A stretch of DNA of 64,000 bases from Fidelibacterota bacterium 408169 (GTDB taxonomy: Bacteria > Fidelibacterota > Marinisomatia > Marinisomatales > TCS55): assembly GCA_002256485.1 (NCBI GenBank), contig NNSG01000007.1, positions 1-64,000 of the forward strand, in the 5' to 3' direction. How positions within the stretch are numbered: the stretch's first letter is position 1; each line of letters opens with the position of its first letter. Shown here in pieces: positions 26,980 to 36,370 of the stretch. The notes under the pieces were generated by a model. It was not told the origin of the DNA. It did no database searches and saw nothing but the letters and a program-made list of their open reading frames with translations. A program made the position numbers and the translations under genes.

Positions 26980-29280
26980 ATGTTAAACATACTTATGAAA
27001 TTATTAAAACAACCAATAATCGTTTTGATTGTCTTCTTTGGAATTACATTATTCTTTCTTTCAGAAATGAAAGATAATACACGGATGGAAACAGACTTGG
27101 ACAAATATATGCCCCAAGATCATCCTGCATTTATTTATAGCGACCAAGCGGCTGAATGGTTCGATATAAAAGATGGAATTATTATTGCGGTAGAAAACCC
27201 AAATGGAATTTATAATACAGGAACTTTGACAAAAATCAAACAACTCACCAAAGATTTGCAAAAGATGGATGAGATTGAAAAGCATGATGTAACTTCATTA
27301 TATACGGCTGATAATATTGTTGGGACCGATGATGGTATGGATGTGAAAGCATTCTACAAACGTGTTCCAAATACACAAGGAAAATTAAACGAACTCCAGG
27401 AAAAAGTTCGCTCTAATGGAATGGTTTATGGACGGCTTGTTTCTGAAAAAGAAACCGTTTCGGTGATAATTGCCAGAATTAATGATGATGTATTTACACA
27501 GGAATTTTATAATGAAATTCTTGAACTGGCTCATTCCTACGAAGGTGATGAAAATATTCATGTAGCAGGTCGGCCAATTGTAGAAGGAACCATGGCTGTA
27601 TTAGGACCAGCGGATATGAAAAAAATGGTTCCTATTGTTTTAACTGTTATAATTCTTATTCTTCTCTTTTTACTTCGAAGTGTAAAAAACACAATTTTAA
27701 CAATGATAGTTGTTTTATTTAGCACTATTTGGACATTCGGATTATTGGCAGTAGTCGGGATCCCAATCTATGCTGTGTTTACCACGATTCCGGTGATGCT
27801 CATTGCTATTGGCGTGGCAGATGGGATTCATTTATTTAGCCATGTTGATTTATTTAGAGTTGAAAATCCAACCGCATCAAAAATGGATACCATTAAAAAT
27901 ATGATTCAAGAAATGTGGAAGCCTGTAGTCATGACATCCGTAACCACTGCTGTTGGGTTTATATCATTATTGACATCTCAAGTATACCCCATTAAATATT
28001 TTGGTATTTTTACAGCCTTTGGTGTATTAGTAGCCATGGTTCTTTCATTGGTATTAATTCCAGCAGGAATGATGATTGTGGGTTTACCTAAGGTTCGAAA
28101 AATTAGAGTGCATAGTAAAAATGATAAGCAAGCAGTTGTCTTTGCTCATTCATTTGCATCGGGCTTGTTGAAATATAAAAAATACACTTTAGGAATTACT
28201 GCATTAATCATTGTTTTATCCATATTTGGAACAAGCAAAGTTTGGATTAATTCCAGCTTCTTAGACAAATTTGAAAAAAATAGCGACACTGTATTAACAG
28301 ATAAATTCATTAATGAGAATTTTGGTGGCACATCCACATTAAATCTTGTTTTGGAATCGAGCGAAAAAGGCATTTTTAAATCACCGGCGATATTGGACAT
28401 TGTTGATAAAATGCAATCGGACGTAGAGTCCATTGAAGTAGTGGGAAGTTCTTTCGGACTTACGGATTATTTATTACGTATGAATAAAGTCATGCATGCG
28501 GATGATGAATCATATAATATTATCCCGGAAACATCTGATTTAATTGCTCAATATTTACTTCTTTACGAAATGTCAGGTGACCCTGAAAATTTATGGCAAG
28601 TTACTGATTTTGATTATCAAAAATTGAATGTGACATTCCAATTAAAAAGTGACGATTCAAAAAGTATTAACGCTGCTATGGGCCGAATTGAGTCTTATCG
28701 CGATGAGTTTAAGTCACTTAATATTGAAATGAATTTTGCGGGTTCTGGTTACAAAGCATTGGTGTTTACTGATTTGATATTAAAAGGGCAGGTTGCCAGC
28801 TTGCTTATGTCTTTGGTGATTGTGGCAGTGCTATTGAGCTTTATGTTTAAGAATGTTGTGGCAGGGTTAACTGGAACGGTTCCCATTATTATTACAGCGG
28901 CCATTAGTTTCGGCGTCATGGGACTTTTAAATATTCCTTTAAGCACAACCACGGCTCTCATGTCCAGTATTTCTATAGGAATTGGAATCGATTATGCAGT
29001 GCATTTTATTGATCGATATCGAGAGAATACGAAAAAAACAAAGAATATGGAATTAGCCATTCAACGCACAATGCATCACAGTGGACGTGCCATTGTCTTT
29101 AATGCCGCTGTGGTAATAGCTGGTTTTATGGTGATGCTTTTTTCTGTCTTTCCACCTAACAGAGAATTGGGATTTTTGGTCTCACTCAATATGTTTACCA
29201 GTTTTGTCGGCACGATTACTGTAATGGTGCTTATCATTGAACAGAAAAAACTTTTTTGCAAAAGAAGCAATAATAAATAA
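26980..29280 (+). CDS. MMPL/RND-family exporter
   Basis: 766 residues with twelve membrane helices in two sets of six. Each set follows a large periplasmic loop, as in MMPL and HpnN lipid exporters. Sensitive segments include GVADGIHLFSHVD in the first half and SIGIGIDYAVHFIDRYRE in the second, which carry the acidic residues of RND proton relay helices. It probably extracts lipids or hydrophobic compounds from the inner membrane. The operon continues with a LolA-like carrier and an outer-membrane barrel, a complete envelope-spanning route. Confidence 0.9.
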   Translation: MLNILMKLLKQPIIVLIVFFGITLFFLSEMKDNTRMETDLDKYMPQDHPAFIYSDQAAEWFDIKDGIIIAVENPNGIYNTGTLTKIKQLTKDLQKMDEIEKHDVTSLYTADNIVGTDDGMDVKAFYKRVPNTQGKLNELQEKVRSNGMVYGRLVSEKETVSVIIARINDDVFTQEFYNEILELAHSYEGDENIHVAGRPIVEGTMAVLGPADMKKMVPIVLTVIILILLFLLRSVKNTILTMIVVLFSTIWTFGLLAVVGIPIYAVFTTIPVMLIAIGVADGIHLFSHVDLFRVENPTASKMDTIKNMIQEMWKPVVMTSVTTAVGFISLLTSQVYPIKYFGIFTAFGVLVAMVLSLVLIPAGMMIVGLPKVRKIRVHSKNDKQAVVFAHSFASGLLKYKKYTLGITALIIVLSIFGTSKVWINSSFLDKFEKNSDTVLTDKFINENFGGTSTLNLVLESSEKGIFKSPAILDIVDKMQSDVESIEVVGSSFGLTDYLLRMNKVMHADDESYNIIPETSDLIAQYLLLYEMSGDPENLWQVTDFDYQKLNVTFQLKSDDSKSINAAMGRIESYRDEFKSLNIEMNFAGSGYKALVFTDLILKGQVASLLMSLVIVAVLLSFMFKNVVAGLTGTVPIIITAAISFGVMGLLNIPLSTTTALMSSISIGIGIDYAVHFIDRYRENTKKTKNMELAIQRTMHHSGRAIVFNAAVVIAGFMVMLFSVFPPNRELGFLVSLNMFTSFVGTITVMVLIIEQKKLFCKRSNNK

Positions 29281-29295
29281 TAAAAGGAGCTGAAC

Positions 29296-30066
29296 ATGAA
29301 ATTCAAATCAATACTAATAAATACTATCTTATTCACAGGAATGATTTTTGCCCAAGACTTAAGTGGTCTTGAAGTGATTCAAAAGGTGTATGATCGTCCA
29401 ACTGGAAATGATATGACAGGCGATTTAATTATGACCATTGAAAATTCCCGTGGAAATCAACGGATTCGAAAGATAAAACAGTTTGTAAAAACAGTCAAAA
29501 ATGGTGAAAAGAAAATAATGTTTTTTCTTTCTCCTGCCGATGTGAAAAATACTTCTTTCATGACTTGGAGTTATGATGAAGCAACAAAAAGTGACGATCA
29601 ATGGATATATCTACCAGCGCTTAAAAAAGTAAAACGAATTTCCAGCGATAGTAAAGGGGATTATTTTATGGGTTCCGATTTTACGTATGATGATTTAGGC
29701 GATAGACATCCATCTGATGATAATCACACAATTTTAGGGGAAGAATTGATCGATGGTAAAAAAACGATTATCATTGAAAGTGTTCCTAAAGATGAAGAAT
29801 ATATGTATGCCAGAACTGTTACTTGGGTGGTGAAAGATTCTTGGATTGGTTTGAAAAAGGAATTTTATGATGAAGATGATGAATTGTTAAAAATATTAAC
29901 GGTGGATGGACAAAAAGCATTTGGCGATGTAATTATTCTAACGAAAGTTAAAATGAATAATGTTCAAAAAAATCAATTTACAATTATGGCATTTTCAGAT
30001 GTGAAAATTGATCAAGGTATACCAAATAATAAATTTACAGAACGCATTATGAAGCGGGGGATATAA
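29296..30066 (+). CDS. outer-membrane lipoprotein-sorting (LolA-like) protein
   Basis: 256 residues with a signal peptide. The core FLSPADVKNTSFMTWSYDE and WIYLPALKKVKRISSDSKGDYFMGSDFTY is typical of the LolA-like family encoded beside MMPL exporters. AAAGGAG precedes the ATG. Likely a periplasmic carrier of a lipid or hydrophobic molecule from the MMPL exporter to the outer membrane. Its stop overlaps the start of the porin gene (ATATAATG). Confidence 0.88.
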   Translation: MKFKSILINTILFTGMIFAQDLSGLEVIQKVYDRPTGNDMTGDLIMTIENSRGNQRIRKIKQFVKTVKNGEKKIMFFLSPADVKNTSFMTWSYDEATKSDDQWIYLPALKKVKRISSDSKGDYFMGSDFTYDDLGDRHPSDDNHTILGEELIDGKKTIIIESVPKDEEYMYARTVTWVVKDSWIGLKKEFYDEDDELLKILTVDGQKAFGDVIILTKVKMNNVQKNQFTIMAFSDVKIDQGIPNNKFTERIMKRGI

Positions 30067-31322
30067 TGAATAAAAAATCACTAACATTCAGTTTAGTTTT
30101 ACTATTAGGGGCAAATTTATTTTCTCAAAATTTGGATATTAATGGATATGTTCGCACTTATTTTGGTGTGTTGGCTAATGATAACTATGACTATTCCATT
30201 AATCAAAATACATTGGATTTAAAATTGAAACGCACCGATGATATTGTGTCCTTTTTTGCAAATCCATATGTGTATCAATACCCTAATCAAGATGCCCAAT
30301 TAGGGCTTCGAGAAGCCTATGTGGATATGTATTTCAATTCGATGGATTTACGCATAGGAAAACAGCAAATTATTTGGGGTAAAGCGGACGGAATGTTTAT
30401 TACTGATATTGTGTCTCCAAAAGATTTGGGTGAATTCCTTCTTCGTGATTTTGATGAAATTCGCACAGGGATCACATCTATGAAAGCTAATTATTATTTG
30501 GGAGACAATACATTAGAGATGGTTTGGGTTCCTACATTTACACCGACGATTATGCCGGAAGAAACATCCATTTGGTCTCGTATTCCTGAATTTCCATTAC
30601 CTATTACGATTAATGAATCTCAAAAAGAAATTCCAGGACGATTAGAGAATAGTGAAGGGTTTGTCAAATTTTCGGGTATGTCATCTTTATTGGATTACGA
30701 AATAATGGCTGGAATAATGTGGGACGATGATCCAACCTTACATATTACACCAATCGTCACAATAGATAATCCAACGCCAACAGGATTGATGTTATCTCCT
30801 ATACATCACCCATTGACATTAGCGGGGGGAAGTTTTAGCTCTGAATTAGGTGGCGTTATTTTAAGGGGAGAAGGTGCTTATTATATGGGGAAACAGTTTT
30901 CAGCATCTAACCCAGATCAGATGAATTTACCTACACGCTTATTTGAAAAAGATTATGCTCATTATTTGGTTGGGACAGATTTTTCTATTGGGACGACTCG
31001 ATTTAGCACTCAATTTATTCAACGAGCTATACTTGATTATGATGAATCAATAATTCAGGAAGAGTTTGATAATACAATGACATTCTTGGCAAATCGAACA
31101 TTTTTACAAGAAACCTTAACGCTTCAACTTTTTGGGTATGTTGGGCTAAATAATGAAGATGCGCTTATAAGGCCAAGTTTGACTTATGATGTAGCTGATG
31201 GATTTGAAGTGTTAGCGGGTGCGAATCTTTTTATAAGAAATGAAGATAGTGAAAATACCGGATTGTTTGGTCATTATGATGACAATGATATGGTTTATTT
31301 AAAAATGAAATACAGTTTTTAG
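30066..31322 (+). CDS. DUF1302-type outer-membrane beta-barrel protein
   Basis: 418 residues with a signal peptide. Alternating strands end in a terminal aromatic YLKMKYSF. The conserved segment RIGKQQIIWGKADGMFITDIVSPKD is the hallmark of the DUF1302-like porins found beside MMPL/LolA genes. It completes the TetR-controlled export operon as the outer-membrane component. Confidence 0.82.
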   Translation: MNKKSLTFSLVLLLGANLFSQNLDINGYVRTYFGVLANDNYDYSINQNTLDLKLKRTDDIVSFFANPYVYQYPNQDAQLGLREAYVDMYFNSMDLRIGKQQIIWGKADGMFITDIVSPKDLGEFLLRDFDEIRTGITSMKANYYLGDNTLEMVWVPTFTPTIMPEETSIWSRIPEFPLPITINESQKEIPGRLENSEGFVKFSGMSSLLDYEIMAGIMWDDDPTLHITPIVTIDNPTPTGLMLSPIHHPLTLAGGSFSSELGGVILRGEGAYYMGKQFSASNPDQMNLPTRLFEKDYAHYLVGTDFSIGTTRFSTQFIQRAILDYDESIIQEEFDNTMTFLANRTFLQETLTLQLFGYVGLNNEDALIRPSLTYDVADGFEVLAGANLFIRNEDSENTGLFGHYDDNDMVYLKMKYSF

Positions 31323-31379
31323 TTTGGTGTAATTCAACAGAGTTCACAAAAAACACAGTATAAATAAAAGGAAAATAAA

Positions 31380-31910
31380 ATGAGTAAAAAAACAATTTCA
31401 ATTATTGCGGGTATTGCTATCTTGATCATAGGTGCTATGTTTATAAAACATCAATTTGGGAGTCATAATAGTCATGATTCAGCACAAGAAAGTATGAATG
31501 AAAAACATGTTATACATTGGACACAATCTACCAAGTCAGCTTTAATTAAAGAGATGCATTCTATTAACCAAAATTATCAAGCATTGGTTTCTAATTTAGC
31601 TCAAGGGAACTGGAATGATGTTATTGAAAATAGCCATAACATTCATTCGGCCTTTATTTTAAAACAGGAATTATCTGAAGAAGATATGGCTGAATTGCAT
31701 CGCATTCTTCCTGAACGTTTTATAGAGATGGATTCAAAATTTCATGACCATGCATTAAAACTCGCAATGGCAGCTCAAGCAAAAGATGGTGAATTAGCAT
31801 CTATGTATTTAGGGAAAATGGCTGAAGGATGTGTGAGTTGCCATCAAGTTTATGCGAAAGGCAGGTTCGAAGGATTTTCAACTCATGAAGAATCAGTGCA
31901 TGAGCATTAA
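31380..31910 (+). CDS. cytochrome c'-like monoheme protein
   Basis: 176 residues. An N-terminal membrane anchor (IIAGIAILIIGAMFI) is followed by a helical bundle and one heme site, CVSCH, close to the C-terminus, as in cytochrome c' family proteins. His-rich segments lie after the anchor and at the C-terminus. It is 58 bases behind the porin gene and may or may not belong to that operon. Cytochromes c' bind NO/CO or transfer electrons; the role here is unknown. Confidence 0.75.
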   Translation: MSKKTISIIAGIAILIIGAMFIKHQFGSHNSHDSAQESMNEKHVIHWTQSTKSALIKEMHSINQNYQALVSNLAQGNWNDVIENSHNIHSAFILKQELSEEDMAELHRILPERFIEMDSKFHDHALKLAMAAQAKDGELASMYLGKMAEGCVSCHQVYAKGRFEGFSTHEESVHEH

Positions 31911-31916
31911 TAGAGT

Positions 31917-32879
31917 TTATTTCACTCCATATTTTATTACTCGATTTGTGATGGGTGGTAGTGTGTGCAAATAATCATAAATAGCGCCAAGGTCACTATC
32001 TGTCATGCCAGAAAATTGAGTCCACGCCATTGGGGTATCAGACTCTCGAGCACCTTTTGGGATGAGAATCGTTTTTGAATCTTCCGAATCAAAAGCTTTA
32101 AAAATACCGATAAAATTTTCTCTGCTCTTATTCCCAATTCCCGTTTCCATATCTGGAGTCAAATTAGATGACCGAATAATTTCATCATCCGAAAGGGGAT
32201 GATCTAACCCACCAGCATAAAACATATCCGGGTTCGGTTTTCCCTTGATTTGTGGCGTATGACATCTCGCGCAAACGCCCGATAAATATTCTCCGTACTC
32301 AACTGTATTTTCAGGATCGGGTTTTTGGATAAATGTTGCAGGTTTTGGCATAAAACGAACCATAACATTTGCCCATAATTTTGTATCGCGTTTAGGGATA
32401 TCATTTTGAATCGATGGTAATGTTCGTAGATACGCAATGACCGAATACACATCATCTTTATCTTTTGATCCGTATAAGGTGTAAGGATGGAATGGAAATA
32501 ATGCATCGCCGTTTTTATTTACGCCTTCTGTAATTGCTCGGAGTAATTCACCATCCGTCCAATTGTCAATTTCATATGGCGTTATATTGGATGCATAAAT
32601 ATGTCCAAATTCGCTATCGAATAGGAGTCCGCCCATCCCTTCTGTTCCAGGCTTAACTGGATCTGAATAAAATTGATTATTTTTTTGCGAATGGCATTCC
32701 ATACAGACCCAAACATGATTTGCAAGATAATCCCCACGTGCAACACGTTCCGGTGTGTATTCAATGATAATATCTAAAGGGGCAGCAACTTTAGTTGGGA
32801 TTATTTTTGGATCAAAAACCAAAATCAATAATACAATTGCGATCAGGCCAATAACAACTTTACGCACTATATTTATCAA
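31917..32879 (-). CDS. diheme cytochrome c (alcohol dehydrogenase-subunit type)
   Basis: 320 residues from a TTG start at 32879 (the start is uncertain; a GTG lies four codons later). One N-terminal membrane helix, then two class I heme domains with CMECHSQ and CARCHTP. The first domain reads GRLLFDSEFG-like (GGLLFDSEFGHIYASNITP) as in gluconate/alcohol dehydrogenase cytochromes. It is the last gene of the long catabolic operon and would take electrons from a periplasmic dehydrogenase into the respiratory chain. The convergent plus-strand cytochrome c' gene ends only 6 bases away. Confidence 0.82.
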   Translation of the reverse strand: MINIVRKVVIGLIAIVLLILVFDPKIIPTKVAAPLDIIIEYTPERVARGDYLANHVWVCMECHSQKNNQFYSDPVKPGTEGMGGLLFDSEFGHIYASNITPYEIDNWTDGELLRAITEGVNKNGDALFPFHPYTLYGSKDKDDVYSVIAYLRTLPSIQNDIPKRDTKLWANVMVRFMPKPATFIQKPDPENTVEYGEYLSGVCARCHTPQIKGKPNPDMFYAGGLDHPLSDDEIIRSSNLTPDMETGIGNKSRENFIGIFKAFDSEDSKTILIPKGARESDTPMAWTQFSGMTDSDLGAIYDYLHTLPPITNRVIKYGVK

Positions 32880-32880
32880 T

Positions 32881-33366
32881 TTATAATTTATAGGTTTTAT
32901 GTTTTTTTAAATACGGTGCCAGTCCACCTTCATTTAAAATTTCAATCATGACTTGTGGTAAGGGAGTCGAAGAATATTCCGTGTCTCCATCCACTACTTT
33001 CCCCGATTCCAATTCTATCTGGAGACGAGTGCCATTCGAAATATTATGTTCTGGGATTTCCAATATGGGTAACCCAATGTTGATGGCATTTCGATAAAAA
33101 ATACGTGAAAATGATCGAGCAATGATAACAGAAATTCCAGACACTTTTAAAGCAATGGGTGCTTGCTCACGAGAAGAACCGCAACCAAAATTCCAACCGC
33201 CCACTAAAATATCTCCTTGTTGAACTTTATTTCTAAAGTTAGGATCTAAATCTTCCAAGCAGTGATCAGCGAACGAAGACATATCCAGTGTTTTTGTATA
33301 TTTACCGGGTATGATTCTATCCGTATCAATATTATCTATGTCATATAAATGAACGTTACCAACCAT
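32881..33366 (-). CDS. aconitase-family hydro-lyase, small subunit (LeuD-like)
   Basis: 161 residues. The swivel-domain active-site loop is canonical, GWNFGCGSSREQAP, followed by RSFSRIFYRNAINIGLP. It partners with the large subunit encoded one base upstream. Sequence length and loop match 3-isopropylmalate dehydratase/homoaconitase small subunits. The surrounding genes are catabolic and no leuA or leuB is present, so leucine synthesis is not the likely role. Confidence 0.88.
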   Translation of the reverse strand: MVGNVHLYDIDNIDTDRIIPGKYTKTLDMSSFADHCLEDLDPNFRNKVQQGDILVGGWNFGCGSSREQAPIALKVSGISVIIARSFSRIFYRNAINIGLPILEIPEHNISNGTRLQIELESGKVVDGDTEYSSTPLPQVMIEILNEGGLAPYLKKHKTYKL

Positions 33367-33367
33367 G

Positions 33368-34600
33368 TTAATTGCTTTCTTCTGGATCAGTAATTACACC
33401 GGTTAAGGCTGATGCAGCCACAACAGCTGGTGACGCCAAATAAACGTCTGAATTTGGATTTCCCATTCTACCGGGGAAATTCCGATTTGCAGTAGAAAGA
33501 ATGACATCATCATTTCCCGGAACACCTAAATGTGTCCCAACGCAAGGTCCGCATCCGGCTGGAATAAATGTGGCACCAGCTTCAGATAATATATTCATAG
33601 TGCCATCTGCCATCGCTTGATTTAGAATATTTCTAGATGCAGGAGTAATGAGCATTCTAATGTTTGGCGCAAGTTGCTTTCCTTTCATAATTGAAGCCGC
33701 TAATTGTAAATCTTCCAAGCGGCCATTTGTGCACGTTCCAATAAAGGCCATATCAATTTTTGTTCCGATCACTTCATCAATATCACAGATATTATCTGGT
33801 GAATGTGGTTTGGCTATTTTTGGTCGAATGGCAGAAACATCAATCGTTATTGATTGTGAGTATTCCGCATCTGAATCAGGTAAAACGGGTTCAAAGTCAT
33901 AAGGTAGTTCCAGGCCGGTTGTTTCAAAGATGCCTGCTTTTCCACCCATTTCCACCGCCATGTTGGCGATAGTCATTCGATCACCTAAAGAAAGGGTGTC
34001 TAAAGTTGTGCCGGAATATTCCAATGATTTATATGTGGCGCCATTTAAACCAATTTGCCCCACAATTTCTAAAATGATATCTTTTGCTGTAATGCCAGGA
34101 TTGGGTTTCCCATTTAAAATGATTTGAATACTTTCAGGCACTTTTAGCCATGTTTTCCCTGTAAGCATAATTCCAGCTAAATCTGTTGATCCTACGCCCG
34201 TGGAAAAAGCACCAAGAGCACCATATGTTACCGTATGGGAGTCGGCTCCAATAACCAATTGACCAGGCTTTACATGTTCTTCTTCTACCATAATTTGATG
34301 GCAAATGCCAGACCCTTCATCATATAATATTGAATGGGTGCGCTTTGCAAATTCTCGCATCTGTTTATGAAGATTTGCTATGCGTTCATTGGGGGCAGGT
34401 GATGCATGATCAATCACAAATATAGTTTTAGTTGAATCCCAGGGTGACGAACCGCCCATTTCTTCAAAAGCTTTCAATGCCAATGGTGCCGTTGTATCGG
34501 AAGCCATAGCGCCATCTACATCAACAATGGCTAATTCCCCAGCTTTTACATCATGACCAGCATGAGCAGAAAGGATTTTTTCAGTGATTGTTTGTCCCAT
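33368..34600 (-). CDS. aconitase-family hydro-lyase, large subunit (LeuC-like)
   Basis: 410 residues. The [4Fe-4S] ligands are in FIGTCTNGRLEDL and GCGPCVGTH. The N-terminal DHASPAPNE and HQIMVEE segments are family-typical. It should dehydrate or isomerise a hydroxy-di- or tricarboxylate together with the small subunit. This is the second hydro-lyase of the cluster (the other pair is at 46218-48048), and it sits directly downstream of the HMG-CoA-lyase-like gene. Substrate unknown. Confidence 0.88.
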   Translation of the reverse strand: MGQTITEKILSAHAGHDVKAGELAIVDVDGAMASDTTAPLALKAFEEMGGSSPWDSTKTIFVIDHASPAPNERIANLHKQMREFAKRTHSILYDEGSGICHQIMVEEEHVKPGQLVIGADSHTVTYGALGAFSTGVGSTDLAGIMLTGKTWLKVPESIQIILNGKPNPGITAKDIILEIVGQIGLNGATYKSLEYSGTTLDTLSLGDRMTIANMAVEMGGKAGIFETTGLELPYDFEPVLPDSDAEYSQSITIDVSAIRPKIAKPHSPDNICDIDEVIGTKIDMAFIGTCTNGRLEDLQLAASIMKGKQLAPNIRMLITPASRNILNQAMADGTMNILSEAGATFIPAGCGPCVGTHLGVPGNDDVILSTANRNFPGRMGNPNSDVYLASPAVVAASALTGVITDPEESN

Positions 34601-34632
34601 TTAAAAGACCGTGTAAGCCCCATTATAATTAT

Positions 34633-34681
34633 ACCCCCTTAAATCCCCCCTTGAAAAAGGGGGGAATAAAAGGGGGGTTTT
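34633..34681. repeat. nested C/G-run hairpin element
   Basis: Two C-runs (34634-34638 and 34645-34650) can pair with two G-runs (34659-34664 and 34672-34677) as nested stems. Elements of this CCCCC/GGGGG design are dispersed in many bacterial genomes. It fills the 101-base gap between two genes of the catabolic operon and could act as an attenuator or RNA-processing site. Confidence 0.6.
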
Positions 34682-34701
34682 AAATAATGATTTTGTAAGC
34701 A

Positions 34702-35595
34702 TCAGCTTATGTTATAGAGTTTTCCAGAAAAATAAGAATCTCCAATCACAGGAGCTAATGATTGGGATACTGCACTGACTTTTTGAATATCAATACCCGT
34801 ATCATATCCCATTTCATGAATGAGATGAACTGTATCTTCAGTAGCAATGTTTCCAGTCGCGCCTTTTATAAATGGGCACCCACCAATACCACCTAAAGCG
34901 GAATCAAATTGTTTTATGCCCATATTTAAAGCAGCTACAACATTTGCTAACCCCAACCCGCGTGTATCATGCAAATGTAAAACAATAGGGGTTTCTCCAG
35001 CGAGCGGAAGGATTTGGTCTAAAATTTTCTTAATTGTATTTGGATTTCCCATTCCAGTTGAGTCAGACAAAGATAATGTACCCACTCCCAAATTCAAGAT
35101 GGATTTTGACATATTAACAATTCGTTCTATGGGCGGACTCCCATCATACACACAACCCCAAACGGCTTGTAGTCCTGCCCGAACTTCTAATCCATTATTT
35201 TGCGCTAACTGAATCATGGATTCCATATTTGACATGGCTTCATCTAATGTCATATTTGCATTCTTTTTACTATGGGTTTCACTGGTAGAAATAGAAACTT
35301 CTACTCGTTGTAGATTGGACTCAATGGCCCGTTCTACGCCACGATTATTTAAGGCAAGTCCACTGAAAATAACATCGCCGATCTCCGGCAATTGCGCACA
35401 TATTTCTTCCGCATCAGCCATTTGTGGCACCCACTTTGGATGAACGAATGAAGCAACTTGAATTTGTTTTATTCCAGCATCCACAAGACCATTTATCATG
35501 GATAATTTATGCTTCGTTGAAATTGGATCTGAAACGCTTTGCAAACCGTCTCTCGGCCCGACTTCTGTTAGTATAATTTTTTCTGGATAATTCAA
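34702..35595 (-). CDS. hydroxymethylglutaryl-CoA lyase-like enzyme
   Basis: 297 residues, standard length for the family. The TIM-barrel motifs EVGPRDGLQ (residues 11-19), ASFVHPKWVPQMAD, LHLHDTRGLGLANV and GGIGGCPFIKGATGNIATED carry the metal ligands and the catalytic Cys loop. HMG-CoA lyase cleaves a 3-hydroxy-3-methyl acyl-CoA to acetyl-CoA and a keto acid; close relatives cleave other 3-hydroxyacyl-CoAs. With the CaiB CoA-transferase encoded across the divergent promoter, it suggests the route passes through a branched CoA ester. Confidence 0.85.
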   Translation of the reverse strand: MNYPEKIILTEVGPRDGLQSVSDPISTKHKLSMINGLVDAGIKQIQVASFVHPKWVPQMADAEEICAQLPEIGDVIFSGLALNNRGVERAIESNLQRVEVSISTSETHSKKNANMTLDEAMSNMESMIQLAQNNGLEVRAGLQAVWGCVYDGSPPIERIVNMSKSILNLGVGTLSLSDSTGMGNPNTIKKILDQILPLAGETPIVLHLHDTRGLGLANVVAALNMGIKQFDSALGGIGGCPFIKGATGNIATEDTVHLIHEMGYDTGIDIQKVSAVSQSLAPVIGDSYFSGKLYNIS

Positions 35596-35612
35596 TTATT
35601 TAGCCCACTTAA

Positions 35613-35710
35613 TTTCGCCACGAAGACCCCAATACTCGAAGTTGTATATAATTGAAGAAGGTTCTTTTTTTCTTTTCCTTCGTGTATCTTTGTGTTCTTT
35701 GCGGCTAAAA
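35613..35710. repeat. intergenic element with CGCCACGAAG / CTTCGTGT ends
   Basis: The left end has CGCCACGAAGACC. The right end, read on the minus strand, has CCGCAAAGAACACAAAG and ACACGAAGG. Short intergenic sequences of this kind (CGCAAAG.ACAC.AAGG) recur in many bacterial genomes. It fills the 121-base gap between the lyase and DUF1330 genes. No coding potential seen. Confidence 0.4.
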
Positions 35711-35716
35711 AACTCA

Positions 35717-36361
35717 TCAATCTAAATTTAGAACTCTTGGTTTAAACATACCCAATTCAGCATCCGTATAGGATGCGTGGCGTTTTTCTGCGATTTTTTG
35801 ATATTCTGGATCATTGAAAAAAGCGTCTGCTTCCTTCGCAGTAGGAAACTTAAGCAGACTATTAATTTCAAAGCCCGGGTCTGCGTATGATTTATCTAAT
35901 CCTTTTCCGCCTGCCAATAAACTTAATCCGAAATTCTTTGCTATTCCCAATACGCCATGTAAATATGCTTGGTATTGCTCTTCTGTCCCAGGAATCAAAT
36001 TGGCAAAACTGGCAACAACACATTCCGTATCATTTTCTGTAATTGGCATTCCCACTTTAAAGACTGAAATATGAACTTCTTCATAACTTGGATCTCTATA
36101 TTTTTCTTTAATTTTGATATAATCCGGATCAAGAAAATAACCGTCGCAATCTGCTTCTTTTTCAAATGAAACAACAATCGTTAACGGGAGCGTGACATCA
36201 AGATAATCACGAGTCAAAGTATCGCCTACAGCCATGACTTTTGCCCCATACTTTTCAGCAATAGGTGTTGATGCTTCTAAATATTTTCCATAAATCTCGC
36301 CGCTGCCTTCAGCAAGTTTTCCCCTTAATACAACAACAATTGAATGTGCGTTTTCAGACAT
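35717..36361 (-). CDS. protein with two DUF1330 domains
   Basis: 214 residues made of two tandem ferredoxin-like domains of about 100 residues. Each has the pattern Y.K.YLE / QAYLHGV, an AK..AGGKG or AKVMAVGDT strand, and a terminal FFNDPEYQKI or FLDPDYIKI helix. DUF1330/EthD-like dimeric barrels bind small hydrophobic ligands. AAGGA precedes the ATG. In this operon it may be an auxiliary lyase or isomerase; the function is not established. Confidence 0.78.
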   Translation of the reverse strand: MSENAHSIVVVLRGKLAEGSGEIYGKYLEASTPIAEKYGAKVMAVGDTLTRDYLDVTLPLTIVVSFEKEADCDGYFLDPDYIKIKEKYRDPSYEEVHISVFKVGMPITENDTECVVASFANLIPGTEEQYQAYLHGVLGIAKNFGLSLLAGGKGLDKSYADPGFEINSLLKFPTAKEADAFFNDPEYQKIAEKRHASYTDAELGMFKPRVLNLD

Positions 36362-36370
36362 GTTTAATCC

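Noticed and set aside
32881-34600. Leucine biosynthesis leuCD operon
   Set aside because: Both hydro-lyase pairs lie among catabolic genes, with an HMG-CoA-lyase-like enzyme instead of LeuA, no LeuB, and one pair has a noncanonical loop.
35613-35710. Insertion sequence remnant
   Set aside because: The ends are partly inverted, but there is no transposase fragment and no target-site duplication could be seen.
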